14,157 nucleotides of DNA from CAZSVI01 sp964610205 (GCA_964610205.1 CAZSVI010000099.1:1-14157); one strand, 5' to 3'; shown: positions 1-7,764, counted from the stretch's first letter. Notes: generated by a model from the letters alone, not told the origin. Numbers and translations are program-made.

Positions 1-162
1 GTTACCAACCCTTGCAAGTCCTTTACGATTTGTGAGCAAATTTATAACCGATGATTTGCCGACATTTGACCTACCGACCATGGCAACCTCGGGAAGATCA
101 CTTTCAGGGTAACCCTCAGGATTTACTGCCGTAGTTATATGCTCAGACCATTTTATACACAA
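1..162 (-). CDS. engB: EngB/YsxC/YihA ribosome-assembly GTPase, N-terminal part (cut by window edge)
   Basis: The reverse strand from 162 to the window edge encodes 54 residues that read straight off the end, so the gene continues outside. The P-loop (G1) motif GRSNVGKSS is followed by INLLTNRKGLARVGN, the pattern that opens the YihA/YsxC family of small GTPases. These act in late assembly of the large ribosomal subunit. The stretch before it, SEHITTAVNPEGYPESDLPE, also matches the usual N-terminus of the family. No ATG fits in frame. I chose TTG at 162-160 because GGAGGA lies 8 bases upstream. The gene follows recN by 34 bases on the same strand, with no terminator visible between them, so read-through is plausible. 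The switch motifs and the other G motifs lie outside the window and cannot be checked. Confidence 0.9.
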   Translation of the reverse strand, partial: MCIKWSEHITTAVNPEGYPESDLPEVAMVGRSNVGKSSVINLLTNRKGLARVGN

Positions 163-196
163 GAATTTTCTCCTCCGATTTCTGTTGTATTGACAA

Positions 197-1894
197 TTAC
201 TTGCCGGATCTCATCCTGGCTCCCCTATTGAGCATTTCCCTGGCGAGTTTTTTTGTACTGTCATTATTCTCTCCGCTTAAAAGCCTTGCTATTTCAGTTT
301 CACGCTCTTTTTCATCAAGCAGCTCAATATGAGCTGTCGTTCTGTTTCCGTCCGTTTCCTTGCTGATATGGTAATGTGCTTTAGCAAGGCTTGCAATTTG
401 TGCATGATGGGTTATACAAATCACCTGATGCTTTCCGGAAACCTCCAAAAGCTTCTCCCCAACCTTCAAAGCCGCTTTTCCACTCACTCCCGTATCAATT
501 TCATCGAAGATAAGAACTCCAATTTCATCAATATCCGCAAGTATGGTTTTTATTGCCAGCATCACTCTGGACAACTCACCGCCTGAAGCGATACGGTTCA
601 ACGGTTTTAACCCTTCCCCGGGATTAGGGGATATCAGGAATTCAGTACTGTCCAAACCATTCTCCGCATAATTCCGGGTTTCATCAAACCGGATGTCTGC
701 TTGAAACCCAACCTTTGGCATTTCCAGACTCTTAAGTTCGGAGGTTATTCTTTCCTTCAGCACAGAAGCAGCTTCCATTCTTAATTCATGTAAATGACCG
801 GCTTTCTCATAAAGAATTTTATCCAGTTTATCTCTTTCGGAATTTAACCCGGCGAGCATGTTCTCCGAATCGGTTACCTCTTCAAGCTTTTTACGCACGT
901 TCTCTCCATAGCTTAAGATCTCTTCCACCGTATTGCCGTATTTCCGCTTTAACATTTCAATTAACGCCAGCCGTTCTTCTACTTCCTGCTGCAGGATTGG
1001 ATCATAATTTATCTGATCCTTCTTTATCCTTACCTCCCGGGTAATCTCCCCAAGCTTATCGATCACTTCTATGAAGCTTTCCGATATTTTTTGAAAAACG
1101 GGATCCAAACCGGCGATATTATTGATGGCAGACTGAGCACATTGAATCAGTTCTAATGCTCCCTTTGCGCTGTCTTCGTCACCGGACAGGGCACGGTATG
1201 CCAAATGGAAAGCTTCCATTATACCTTCCGCGTTGGTTAAAAGGTTGCTTTGTCTTAAGAGTTCAATGTCCTCTTTCTTTTTAAGGCGCGCGGCGGATAT
1301 TTCTTCAGCCTGATACCGGTATAGATCCTCAAGACGGGCCCGTTCCTTTTCCATTGCCCTCAGTTCTTTGATTTTCAGGTTTATTTCCTGAAACCTTATT
1401 AATATATCCCGGTATTTTTCCTTCTCGGACAGAAGACAATCACCTGAGAACATATCCAGATATGTACTTTGTGCCTGTGGTCTTAAGAGGGATTGATTGT
1501 CATGCTGTCCGTGAATGTCAATGAGATATTCTCCTGCTTCTTTAAGCTGTGACACTGTAACAAGACTGCCGTTTATTCTGCATACATTCTTACCTGCGGC
1601 AGTAAACTGGCGTGAGATAACCAGCATTCCGTCTTCCTGGTTTTCTATCCCCATTTTATCCAAAATACCAAAGAACTCCGGTGGTATCTGAAAAACAGCC
1701 TCAACTCTTGCCTTCTCTTCTCCCGTTCTTATAATCTCACGGGATATCCTTCCTCCTAACAGAGCATTTATAGCGTCAATAAGGATTGATTTTCCCGCTC
1801 CGGTTTCACCGGTCAGAATATTCAAGCCCTCCTCAAATTCCACCGTCAGCTTTTCGATAATCGCTATATTTTCAACCGACAACTGGATGAGCAT
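197..1894 (-). CDS. recN: DNA repair protein RecN (SMC-like ATPase)
   Basis: This encodes a 565-residue protein, normal for RecN, the SMC-related ATPase recruited early to DNA double-strand breaks. The Walker A motif GETGAGKS is at residues 29-36. A long middle region rich in charged residues is the coiled-coil arm. The ABC signature ASGGELSR starts at 436, and Walker B VLIFDEID is at about 460-467, followed by TGVSGKAA. The switch region near 495 reads THHAQIAS where most family members have THLPQIA; the switch histidine is kept. The ATG at 1894 is preceded by GGGAGA, which lies inside the last codons of argR. Only 3 bases separate it from the argR stop, so the two are translationally close and almost certainly co-transcribed. 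In many Firmicutes recN is followed by spoIVB and spo0A; here engB follows instead. Confidence 0.97.
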   Translation of the reverse strand: MLIQLSVENIAIIEKLTVEFEEGLNILTGETGAGKSILIDAINALLGGRISREIIRTGEEKARVEAVFQIPPEFFGILDKMGIENQEDGMLVISRQFTAAGKNVCRINGSLVTVSQLKEAGEYLIDIHGQHDNQSLLRPQAQSTYLDMFSGDCLLSEKEKYRDILIRFQEINLKIKELRAMEKERARLEDLYRYQAEEISAARLKKKEDIELLRQSNLLTNAEGIMEAFHLAYRALSGDEDSAKGALELIQCAQSAINNIAGLDPVFQKISESFIEVIDKLGEITREVRIKKDQINYDPILQQEVEERLALIEMLKRKYGNTVEEILSYGENVRKKLEEVTDSENMLAGLNSERDKLDKILYEKAGHLHELRMEAASVLKERITSELKSLEMPKVGFQADIRFDETRNYAENGLDSTEFLISPNPGEGLKPLNRIASGGELSRVMLAIKTILADIDEIGVLIFDEIDTGVSGKAALKVGEKLLEVSGKHQVICITHHAQIASLAKAHYHISKETDGNRTTAHIELLDEKERETEIARLLSGENNDSTKKLAREMLNRGARMRSGK

Positions 1895-1897
1895 GGT

Positions 1898-2353
1898 TTA
1901 ATCTCCCTTCAAAAGCGATGCAAACCTTTCCTGCATTTCTTCAGCTATACGTTCGGCTCTGGTTATAACCAAAATAGTGTCATCTCCGGCAGTAGTTCCT
2001 ATAATTTCAGCCCATCCCAATGCATCAATGGATGAAGCAACCGCCGATGCCATCCCCGAAAGCGTTTTTACTACCAGAATATTGTTAGCATAATCACTGG
2101 AAACATAACCCCCCCGTAATATCGTCATAAGCTTATCACTTAAAAAACCAGGCTCATTATTCATAGCCGCATACTTTGCTTTGCCTTCAGGAGTCATCAC
2201 CTTAACCAGCCGAAGTTCCTTTATATCACGGGATATAGTTGCCTGAGTAACCTCAAGGCCTTGAGCTTTCAATCTCTCAGCCAGTTCATCCTGTGTCACG
2301 ATATCATTATTTTCTATGAGTTCCAGAATTTTAGCATGCCGGTTATATTTCAT
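1898..2353 (-). CDS. argR: Arginine repressor ArgR/AhrC
   Basis: This encodes a 151-residue protein, the usual length of the hexameric arginine-sensing repressor. The N-terminal winged helix-turn-helix runs through about residue 70, with the DNA-recognition helix in TQATISRDIKEL (36-47). The C-terminal domain carries GTTAGDDT (119-126), the conserved motif with the aspartates that bind arginine and hold the hexamer together. In this family ArgR with arginine represses arginine biosynthesis and can activate catabolism. The ATG at 2353 follows AGGTGG at normal spacing. The gene lies between nadK (54-base gap) and recN (3-base gap), an order common in Clostridia. A candidate ARG box overlaps the promoter upstream of nadK, so the whole unit, including argR, may be autoregulated. 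Confidence 0.97.
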   Translation of the reverse strand: MKYNRHAKILELIENNDIVTQDELAERLKAQGLEVTQATISRDIKELRLVKVMTPEGKAKYAAMNNEPGFLSDKLMTILRGGYVSSDYANNILVVKTLSGMASAVASSIDALGWAEIIGTTAGDDTILVITRAERIAEEMQERFASLLKGD

Positions 2354-2407
2354 TGTCTGCCACCTTTCCTGTTTATAAGTATTCTCAAATGGTTTGGGTT
2401 TTATATG

Positions 2408-3274
2408 TTAACCCGTGTCTCTCCCATGAATCTTTGCTCGAAGCACATCATAAAAATTAATGTTATTAATGGAAACAAACCGGACACCTCTGTCCATTTT
2501 TTTTACATAAATCCTGTCTCCAGCCATAACACTGAAGCCCTCCTGCCCATCCATAGTCATAATGGCGGCATCGGGATAATCATCGTTAATATGTATGCTT
2601 AATTCCCTCTCAGAACTTGTAATAAAAGATCGTGAATATAATATATGGGGACAAATGGGAGTTGTTATCATCATCCGCATATCCGGCTGAACAATGGGGC
2701 CCCCCGCAGATAGTGTATATGCCGTTGAACCGGTAGGAGTTGAAATAATCACTCCGTCCCCCGGAAAAGAATCAACAAACTGCTCCTCTACAAATACTTT
2801 TAAGCGGATAATACGCGACAAACCGCCTCTGCTGACAACCACATCGTTTATTGCAATACCGTCGAATACGGCATTTCCACCACGAATCAACCGCGCGGAT
2901 AAAACCATACGTTCTTTTAAGGTATAGTCGCCTCCGGAAAGGCGAAAAACAGCATTTTCAATATCGTTTATTTCAACTTCAGCAAGAAAACCCATTGTTC
3001 CAAGATTAATACCGAACACAGGAACATCATGGCGGAACAACGCACGGGCCGTATTAAGGAGAGTTCCGTCACCTCCAAGTGAAACTGCGATTGTTGATTT
3101 TTCGCATATTTGCTTTTCGGTATAACCTTCACCGAGTCCAAGTTCGGCCGCATCCGATTCAAAGAGAAGGGGTTCCATACCATGCTTTATAATGCATTCA
3201 ACTACCCTTCGGGTTATTTGAAGGTCCTGATCTCTTTTTCTGTTGACAAATACACCGATCCTTTTTTGTTCCAT
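2408..3274 (-). CDS. nadK: NAD kinase (ATP/polyphosphate-NAD kinase)
   Basis: This encodes a 288-residue NAD kinase, which phosphorylates NAD to NADP using ATP (or polyphosphate in some members) in the cytoplasm. The signature GGDGTLLNTAR begins at residue 67, with the catalytic aspartate at about 69. The second conserved block, GDGVIISTPTGSTAYTLSAG (172-191), forms the nucleotide-binding part of the C-terminal beta domain, and NDVVVSRG (143-150) is also typical. The length is normal. The ATG at 3274 has only a modest upstream AAGG, at about 8 bases. It is the first gene of a nadK-argR-recN unit with its own promoter about 30 bases upstream. The 181-base gap to tlyA supports a separate transcription start here. 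Confidence 0.96.
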   Translation of the reverse strand: MEQKRIGVFVNRKRDQDLQITRRVVECIIKHGMEPLLFESDAAELGLGEGYTEKQICEKSTIAVSLGGDGTLLNTARALFRHDVPVFGINLGTMGFLAEVEINDIENAVFRLSGGDYTLKERMVLSARLIRGGNAVFDGIAINDVVVSRGGLSRIIRLKVFVEEQFVDSFPGDGVIISTPTGSTAYTLSAGGPIVQPDMRMMITTPICPHILYSRSFITSSERELSIHINDDYPDAAIMTMDGQEGFSVMAGDRIYVKKMDRGVRFVSINNINFYDVLRAKIHGRDTG

Positions 3275-3308
3275 GTAAAAAACCTTGCCTTAAATATATA
3301 TAATTCTT

Positions 3309-3338
3309 ATTATACAGGTAAAATGAATAAAAATACAA
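3309..3338 (-). promoter_or_regulatory. Candidate sigma-A promoter for nadK-argR-recN
   Basis: On the minus strand TTGTAT (3338-3333) and a perfect TATAAT (3314-3309) are separated by 18 bases. The expected start of transcription is near 3302, giving a leader of under 30 bases before the nadK ATG. Apart from the AT-rich background this is the best promoter in the tlyA-nadK gap. It is overlapped by the ARG box described separately. Confidence 0.65.
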
Positions 3339-3339
3339 C
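3322..3339 (-). promoter_or_regulatory. Candidate ARG box (ArgR operator) over the nadK promoter
   Basis: On the plus strand this reads aatgaataaaaatacaac. It matches 15 of 18 positions of the Bacillus-type ARG box CATGAATAAAAATTCAAK, counted by eye. It covers the -35 element and part of the spacer of the promoter feeding nadK, argR and recN, so binding would be expected to block transcription. Because argR is the second gene of the unit, this suggests negative autoregulation. The match is direct observation; the function is inferred. AT-rich DNA makes chance similarity easier, which limits confidence. Confidence 0.6.
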
Positions 3340-3455
3340 TATATAAATTTACATTTCAGATTTGTTCAATCATAAGAACATGAGTAGTATTACGTGCTTT
3401 GTCGCTCAAGGAATGAAACATCCGAACCGGGCCCGGGGAAGGTATAGCTGCATGT

Positions 3456-4253
3456 TTATTTGTCAAGCTGCTTTGCCGCCTTCACAATCATATCTGCGGA
3501 TTGTATATGTGAATCGGAAGGTTTCATTCCAATATACAGAAGATATTCTATATTGCCCTCCGGGCCTTTGATGGGTGAATATGTCAAACCATGGATAAAA
3601 AAACCTGTGCTTTCCGCAAACCGGATTATCTCCTCAATTACCTCACAATGAACGCCGGGATCCCTTACAACCCCCTTTTTTCCCACCTTTTCCCTTCCTG
3701 CTTCAAACTGTGGCTTAATAAGGCATACCATCATTCCGTTTTCATTAAAAATTCCCTTCGCCACAGGGAGAATCTTTTTCAGAGAAATAAATGAAACGTC
3801 TGCTGAAATAAAATCAATTATATCTTCAATATCTTCAGGGTTTACATATCGGAAATTGGTGCGTTCCATTACCACCACCCTGCTGTCATTCCGAAGCTTC
3901 CACGCAAGCTGCCCATACCCGACATCAATGGCATATATTTTCTTCGCGCCGTTTATCAGCATGCAATCCGTGAAGCCGCCTGTTGACGCACCAACGTCCA
4001 TACAGGTTTTATCTTTTAAATCAATTCCGAATTCATTGACCGCTTTTTCAAGCTTCAGTCCTCCACGGCTGACATAGGGAAGCAGATTTCCCTTTATTTC
4101 AATACTGGCCCGCATATCAATACAGCTGCCGGGTTTATCCTCTCTTTCTCCGTTTACAAAAACAAGACCCGCCATAATAGTTTTTCGGGCTTTTTCCCGA
4201 CTGTCAAAATAACCGGCTTCCACAAGCCTTATATCCAACCGTTCTTTTGCCAC
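3456..4253 (-). CDS. tlyA: TlyA/YqxC family rRNA methyltransferase (S4 plus FtsJ-like domain)
   Basis: This encodes a 265-residue protein with an N-terminal S4 RNA-binding domain (AKERLDIRLVEAGYFDSREK and onward, residues 2-60). A Rossmann-type methyltransferase domain follows. The SAM-binding motif DVGASTGGFTDC is at about 86-97, and KPQFE lies in the later core. TlyA family members methylate 2'-hydroxyls of rRNA (16S and 23S in mycobacteria); in Firmicutes the gene is usually called yqxC. The open frame extends upstream to 4310, but I chose GTG at 4253. AAAGGAG lies 7 bases before it, and the family begins with an AKERLD-like sequence. The gene follows dxs by 99 bases, the classic dxs-tlyA pairing. 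Confidence 0.93.
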   Translation of the reverse strand: MAKERLDIRLVEAGYFDSREKARKTIMAGLVFVNGEREDKPGSCIDMRASIEIKGNLLPYVSRGGLKLEKAVNEFGIDLKDKTCMDVGASTGGFTDCMLINGAKKIYAIDVGYGQLAWKLRNDSRVVVMERTNFRYVNPEDIEDIIDFISADVSFISLKKILPVAKGIFNENGMMVCLIKPQFEAGREKVGKKGVVRDPGVHCEVIEEIIRFAESTGFFIHGLTYSPIKGPEGNIEYLLYIGMKPSDSHIQSADMIVKAAKQLDK

Positions 4254-4352
4254 AACGGTTCTCCTTTCAAAACCCCTTACGAAATTAAATATGCAGGCTC
4301 CCGCCCACATATTGATTCAGGAAGGGTACAACTGCGTTTGCTTACTTTTAAA

Positions 4353-6245
4353 TCAACTATTCTTCAGCCTGGCTATAACCCTCTCTGCCAACCCATCCGC
4401 ATCCATTCCATATTTTTCATATATCTGTTTTGGTTCACCATGCTCTATGGCACAGTCCGGAAATGCAGCTACCTCAACGGGTACATGAACATCCTTTGCA
4501 TTCAGGTTTGTTAAGGCAATACTGCCAAATCCGCCGCTTACAACATGATCCTCAACAGTCATAACAAACCCGGTTTTCATTGACGACTGCCTTATCACCT
4601 CACTGTCAAATGGCTTGATAAATCGATAGTACAGAATATCACAGCTTATATTCCTCTTTTTAAGTATCTTTGCAGTGTCAAGAACAGTGGAAACCATATG
4701 CCCGGTTACTGCAATGGTAACATCCTTACCTTCCGTGAGACGCATTGCCTTACCTAACCGAAGCGGCTCACCGGGAACCAGATTGCGGTGGCCCTGCCCC
4801 CTGGGATACCGGATGGCAATAGGACCTTTCCCCGCTATTACAGCGTAATCGAGCATTTTCTCCAATTCATCATAATCTGCGGGAGCCATAAAAGTAATAC
4901 TCGGAAGAGCTGAAAACAGCGCAATATCGTAAATTCCCTGATGTGTCTCCCCATCTTCACCTACAATACCGGCTCTGTCTATTCCAAAAACAACATCAAG
5001 GTTCATAAGTGAAACGTCATGGATAATTTGATCAAAAGCACGCTGAAAAAACGAGGAATATATGACTACAACGGGTTTTAGTCCCTGTACGGCCAATCCG
5101 CCCGCCATAGTAACTGCGTGCTGCTCGGCTATCCCCACATCAAAGAACCGTTTCGGGAAACACTCGTAAAAACGATCAAGGCCGGTGCCCTCGGGCATGG
5201 CGGCAGTTATTGCCACAATATCCGGATTTGTTTCGGCCAGTTCAACCAACTTTGAGCCAAATACATTGGAAAAGCTTCCGTTGCTTAGCTTTTTAACCTG
5301 TCCGGTTTTTACATCAAAGGGCGAGATACCGTGATATTGCTGAGGCTTTTCTTCAGCAGGGGTATAGCCTCTTCCCTTTTTTGTACAGACATGAATCAGA
5401 ACGGGACCCTTCATGCTTTTTACATTCTGAATCACTTCCTGCATTTCAAAAATATTATGCCCGTCCAAAGGCCCGTAATAATGAAACCCCAGTTCCTCAA
5501 ACAATACGCCTGGAAGAAGCAGAGATTTTAATGATCCCTTCACCTTATGAAGAACCTTGTTCGCGGATTTTCCTATAGCCGGTATTTTCTCCATAAGTGT
5601 CTGAAAATCATCCCTTACCTTGAAATAAATCGGCTCGGTACGTATTCGGCTTAGATATCTTGACATTCCCCCTACATTTTTGGAAATGGACATTTCATTA
5701 TCATTTAGAACAACAATAAGGTTGGTTTTGCTGTTTCCGGCGTCATTCAAGGCCTCAAACGCCATCCCACCGGTGAGTGCCCCATCGCCTATAACGGCCA
5801 CAACATAATGGCTCTGTCCTAAAATATCCCTTGCTCGGGCCATACCCAAAGCAGCAGACAGAGAAGTGGAACTGTGACCGGTATTGAAGGTGTCATACTC
5901 ACTCTCTGAGATCTTCGGGAAACCTGAGATTCCACCCATTTGGCGGATATTGATTAAATCACTTTTCCTTCCGGTTAAAATTTTATGCACATAGGTCTGA
6001 TGCCCAACGTCCCATACTATTTTATCCCTGGGAGACTCGAATACCGTATGTAAAGCAATAGTCAATTCCACAACTCCAAGATTGGAAGCGATATGCCCCC
6101 CTGTCCGGGAGATTTTTTCAACTAAAAAGGTTCGGATTTCTGCCGCAAGCTTTTTCAGGCAACATATCTCCAGATCTTTTAAGTCGGAGGGCTCAACAAT
6201 TTGATCCAGAACACAGGTTGAACACAAACATCTTGTTATTTTCAA
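4353..6245 (-). CDS. dxs: 1-deoxy-D-xylulose-5-phosphate synthase
   Basis: This encodes a 630-residue thiamine diphosphate enzyme that condenses pyruvate and glyceraldehyde 3-phosphate in the first step of the MEP isoprenoid pathway. The thiamine diphosphate/Mg site GDGALTGGMAFEALNDAG is at 153-170, with NDNEMSIS at 181-188 just after. HIASNLGVVELTIALH begins at 51 and GHSSTSLS is at 123-130. DVGIAEQHAV (370-379) carries the cofactor-activating glutamate, and DRAGIVGEDGETHQG follows in the pyrimidine-binding domain. Length is normal. The only in-frame start with a good ribosome site is TTG at 6245, preceded by GAGGG at about 6 bases. This gives an unusual cysteine-rich N-terminus (C6, C8, C11, C28, C29) about ten residues longer than typical. 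A 213-base gap separates it from oapA. ispA lies farther upstream in the same cluster. Confidence 0.96.
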   Translation of the reverse strand: MKITRCLCSTCVLDQIVEPSDLKDLEICCLKKLAAEIRTFLVEKISRTGGHIASNLGVVELTIALHTVFESPRDKIVWDVGHQTYVHKILTGRKSDLINIRQMGGISGFPKISESEYDTFNTGHSSTSLSAALGMARARDILGQSHYVVAVIGDGALTGGMAFEALNDAGNSKTNLIVVLNDNEMSISKNVGGMSRYLSRIRTEPIYFKVRDDFQTLMEKIPAIGKSANKVLHKVKGSLKSLLLPGVLFEELGFHYYGPLDGHNIFEMQEVIQNVKSMKGPVLIHVCTKKGRGYTPAEEKPQQYHGISPFDVKTGQVKKLSNGSFSNVFGSKLVELAETNPDIVAITAAMPEGTGLDRFYECFPKRFFDVGIAEQHAVTMAGGLAVQGLKPVVVIYSSFFQRAFDQIIHDVSLMNLDVVFGIDRAGIVGEDGETHQGIYDIALFSALPSITFMAPADYDELEKMLDYAVIAGKGPIAIRYPRGQGHRNLVPGEPLRLGKAMRLTEGKDVTIAVTGHMVSTVLDTAKILKKRNISCDILYYRFIKPFDSEVIRQSSMKTGFVMTVEDHVVSGGFGSIALTNLNAKDVHVPVEVAAFPDCAIEHGEPKQIYEKYGMDADGLAERVIARLKNS

Positions 6246-6458
6246 TATGTTCCCTCTTTCCTTTTAAAGGTATCGGGATTAATCCTTATACTCGTAATTC
6301 AGAATTATATTTCCCGAAAAAATAACCTTTACTCTATACTATAGTTTTATAACCCATCTTTTTGCGTTTCATTGCAAATATAAGTCGTAAATTGTGTATT
6401 TTAAAAGCACAAAACCATTTCTATTATTCTACTAAATCATAAATGGTAAATCAATCCT
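6246..6458 (-). other. AT-rich intergenic region between oapA and dxs
   Basis: These 213 bases have no credible coding sequence. A weak, AT-only inverted repeat (arms 6441-6447 and 6414-6420, ACCATTT/AAATGGT, loop about 20) is followed in the minus direction by a T-rich stretch. It could weakly terminate OLE/oapA transcripts, but the stem is poor. I see no convincing -35/-10 pair for dxs, so dxs may depend on read-through or on a promoter I cannot recognise. Confidence 0.3.
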
Positions 6459-7103
6459 TTATGTTTTTTTACCGTTGGAAGGTATAAAAAAAGCAAGAAA
6501 TGAACCTACCCTGGATATAATGGTGTGACTGCTGCTGATGCCGTATTTTTTTGCAAAAGCCTTCCCTCCAACTGTTATGGCTGCAATCAGGCCACCCACA
6601 ATGGCTTCGGCCCAACCGGCTTTCACAGCCCCGGAAAAAAACCTGAAAACAATTGCCGCACCGGCCGTACCACTTACAACACCACAAATATCACCCACTA
6701 CATCATTGCAGACGCTCGCAACCTTGTCGGCGTTACGAATCAGTTTAATTGCCTGCCTTGCTCCTTTGTACTTTTTAGATGCCATTGAGTGAAAAGGTTT
6801 TTCGTCTGCCGCAGTTACGGCAACCCCTACCAGATCAAACAAAACCCCAATCAATACAATGACAAATACAACAAAAAACGACCAATGGGGAGCAATTTTT
6901 TCAAACAATCCTGATGAAGCAAATAGAATACTGATAGATAAAAGAAAAGAGACAGCTGTTACAGTTACAGCCCAAATACTGTGATTCCTTCTTAACCAAC
7001 CGCCCGTTTTTTTTCTGTACATGCGCTTTCCCTCGGGTAGCTTGTATTTTTGGGGCGAAGGATTGGAATGTATGATTTTATGGTGATTATCCATATTCTC
7101 CAT
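6459..7103 (-). CDS. oapA: OapA-like OLE RNA-associated integral membrane protein
   Basis: This encodes a 214-residue membrane protein. A basic N-terminal tail (residues 1-41, ending KTGGWLRRN) is followed by hydrophobic segments at about 43-67 and 74-98. A conserved-looking loop, FDLVGVAVTAADEKPFHS (89-106), comes next, then a region rich in lysine and arginine. Two glycine/alanine-rich hydrophobic segments lie at 129-153 and 162-184. The VGVAVTAAD segment resembles the DUF21 part of CorB-type Mg/Co transporters, the known distant relationship of OapA. The start is 32 bases beyond the 3' end of the OLE RNA, so both are probably on one transcript, as described for the OLE/OapA pair. In Halalkalibacterium OapA binds OLE RNA and holds it at the membrane; loss of either raises sensitivity to alcohols and cold. 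The ATG at 7103 is preceded by a modest GGAAGA. The identification rests on context, topology and motif, not on alignment. Confidence 0.85.
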   Translation of the reverse strand: MENMDNHHKIIHSNPSPQKYKLPEGKRMYRKKTGGWLRRNHSIWAVTVTAVSFLLSISILFASSGLFEKIAPHWSFFVVFVIVLIGVLFDLVGVAVTAADEKPFHSMASKKYKGARQAIKLIRNADKVASVCNDVVGDICGVVSGTAGAAIVFRFFSGAVKAGWAEAIVGGLIAAITVGGKAFAKKYGISSSHTIISRVGSFLAFFIPSNGKKT

Positions 7104-7134
7104 TTATATCTTCCGGTTTTAATGAATAAATATT

Positions 7135-7753
7135 CATATCGGATGGCGATACACACAGTAAATTTTGCGGCTTAGGTCAGGCAGGATTTCCCCGAAAGGT
7201 ACCGCTTTGTCACCAAAACGGACGTTTCCGTTTAAACCTGACGTCGAAGGGTTACCCACATCGAAGCCTGATCACCACTTAGACCACACTGTAATCCCAT
7301 GTATATCTGATATACAGCCTAGGGGTTTTCCCCGAAAGTCTTATTTGCTTCTAGCCTCTTTTGCAGAGCGGATTTCAAATGGCAATAATGCTTCCATGTT
7401 GGCCAACACAGAAACATCTGATCCACTATCCCTCCAAACCCCACTCAAGGCAGGCTACACTGCACACAGCACCTAAACGAGGTACCGCAAAGCAGGTTCT
7501 ACCCGTAACGTAGTCAAGGTATATTGCAGAATACAGCGCACCCTGTCTTCCACGTATTACGGGTCTCCGCGGTAAAGGGGTCACGACCCGCATGCCATTG
7601 CAGGCTGCCCCAAAACCTTAACTCCCAGCACCAGCCCATCACTGGGCGCAACAAGCCGGCACCAGGAACTTCATCGATGTGCCCTTTAGCGGATTTTTAG
7701 GCCCGCCTTCGAAACAAACAGTACCAACTAGAATACTGCGCCATCCCGATATG
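7135..7753 (-). ncRNA. ole: OLE RNA (ornate, large, extremophilic RNA)
   Basis: This stretch of about 619 bases has no credible protein, is much less AT-rich than the neighbouring spacers, and sits where OLE RNAs lie: downstream of ispA and a DUF212 gene and directly upstream of an OapA-like membrane protein gene and dxs. Its ends pair: minus-strand 7753-7739 (CATATCGGGATGGCG) matches 7148-7135 (CGCCATCCGATATG) over 14 base pairs with one bulged G. Internal hairpins include 7647-7634 (GCCCA, GNRA-type loop GUGA, UGGGC), 7233-7216 (AAACGGA, AACG, UCCGUUU), 7589-7578 (GGGUC/GACCC) and 7315-7301 (GUAUAU/AUAUAC). GUCAGG (7242-7237) can pair with CCUGAC near 7180. CTTTCGGGGAAA occurs twice (7338-7327 and 7198-7187), and GCGGTACCT twice (7488-7480 and 7205-7197). 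OLE RNAs average about 610 nt and form a membrane complex with OapA. I have not aligned it to the family model. Confidence 0.9.
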
Positions 7754-7764
7754 TTGTGAACATT

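Noticed and set aside
329..586. Plus-strand open frame within recN
   Set aside because: It is antisense to the well-conserved RecN C-terminal ATPase domain and has no initiation signal.
3427..3436. GC palindrome CCGGGCCCGG after tlyA as a terminator
   Set aside because: Only a few base pairs can form with a real loop, and no T-run follows in the minus direction.
4254..4310. Upstream extension of tlyA to an ATG at 4310
   Set aside because: The added residues do not match the family, and GTG 4253 has a strong ribosome site directly before the S4 domain.
7165..7476. A 103-codon plus-strand open frame inside the OLE region
   Set aside because: It lies antisense to the structured RNA, lacks a good ribosome site and has a composition unlike the real genes; the terminal helix and hairpins explain the region better.
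7135..7753. Riboswitch or group II intron as an alternative for the structured RNA
   Set aside because: The length, closed terminal helix, absence of a reverse transcriptase and flanking genes fit OLE; riboswitches are much shorter and I see no intron domain V pattern.
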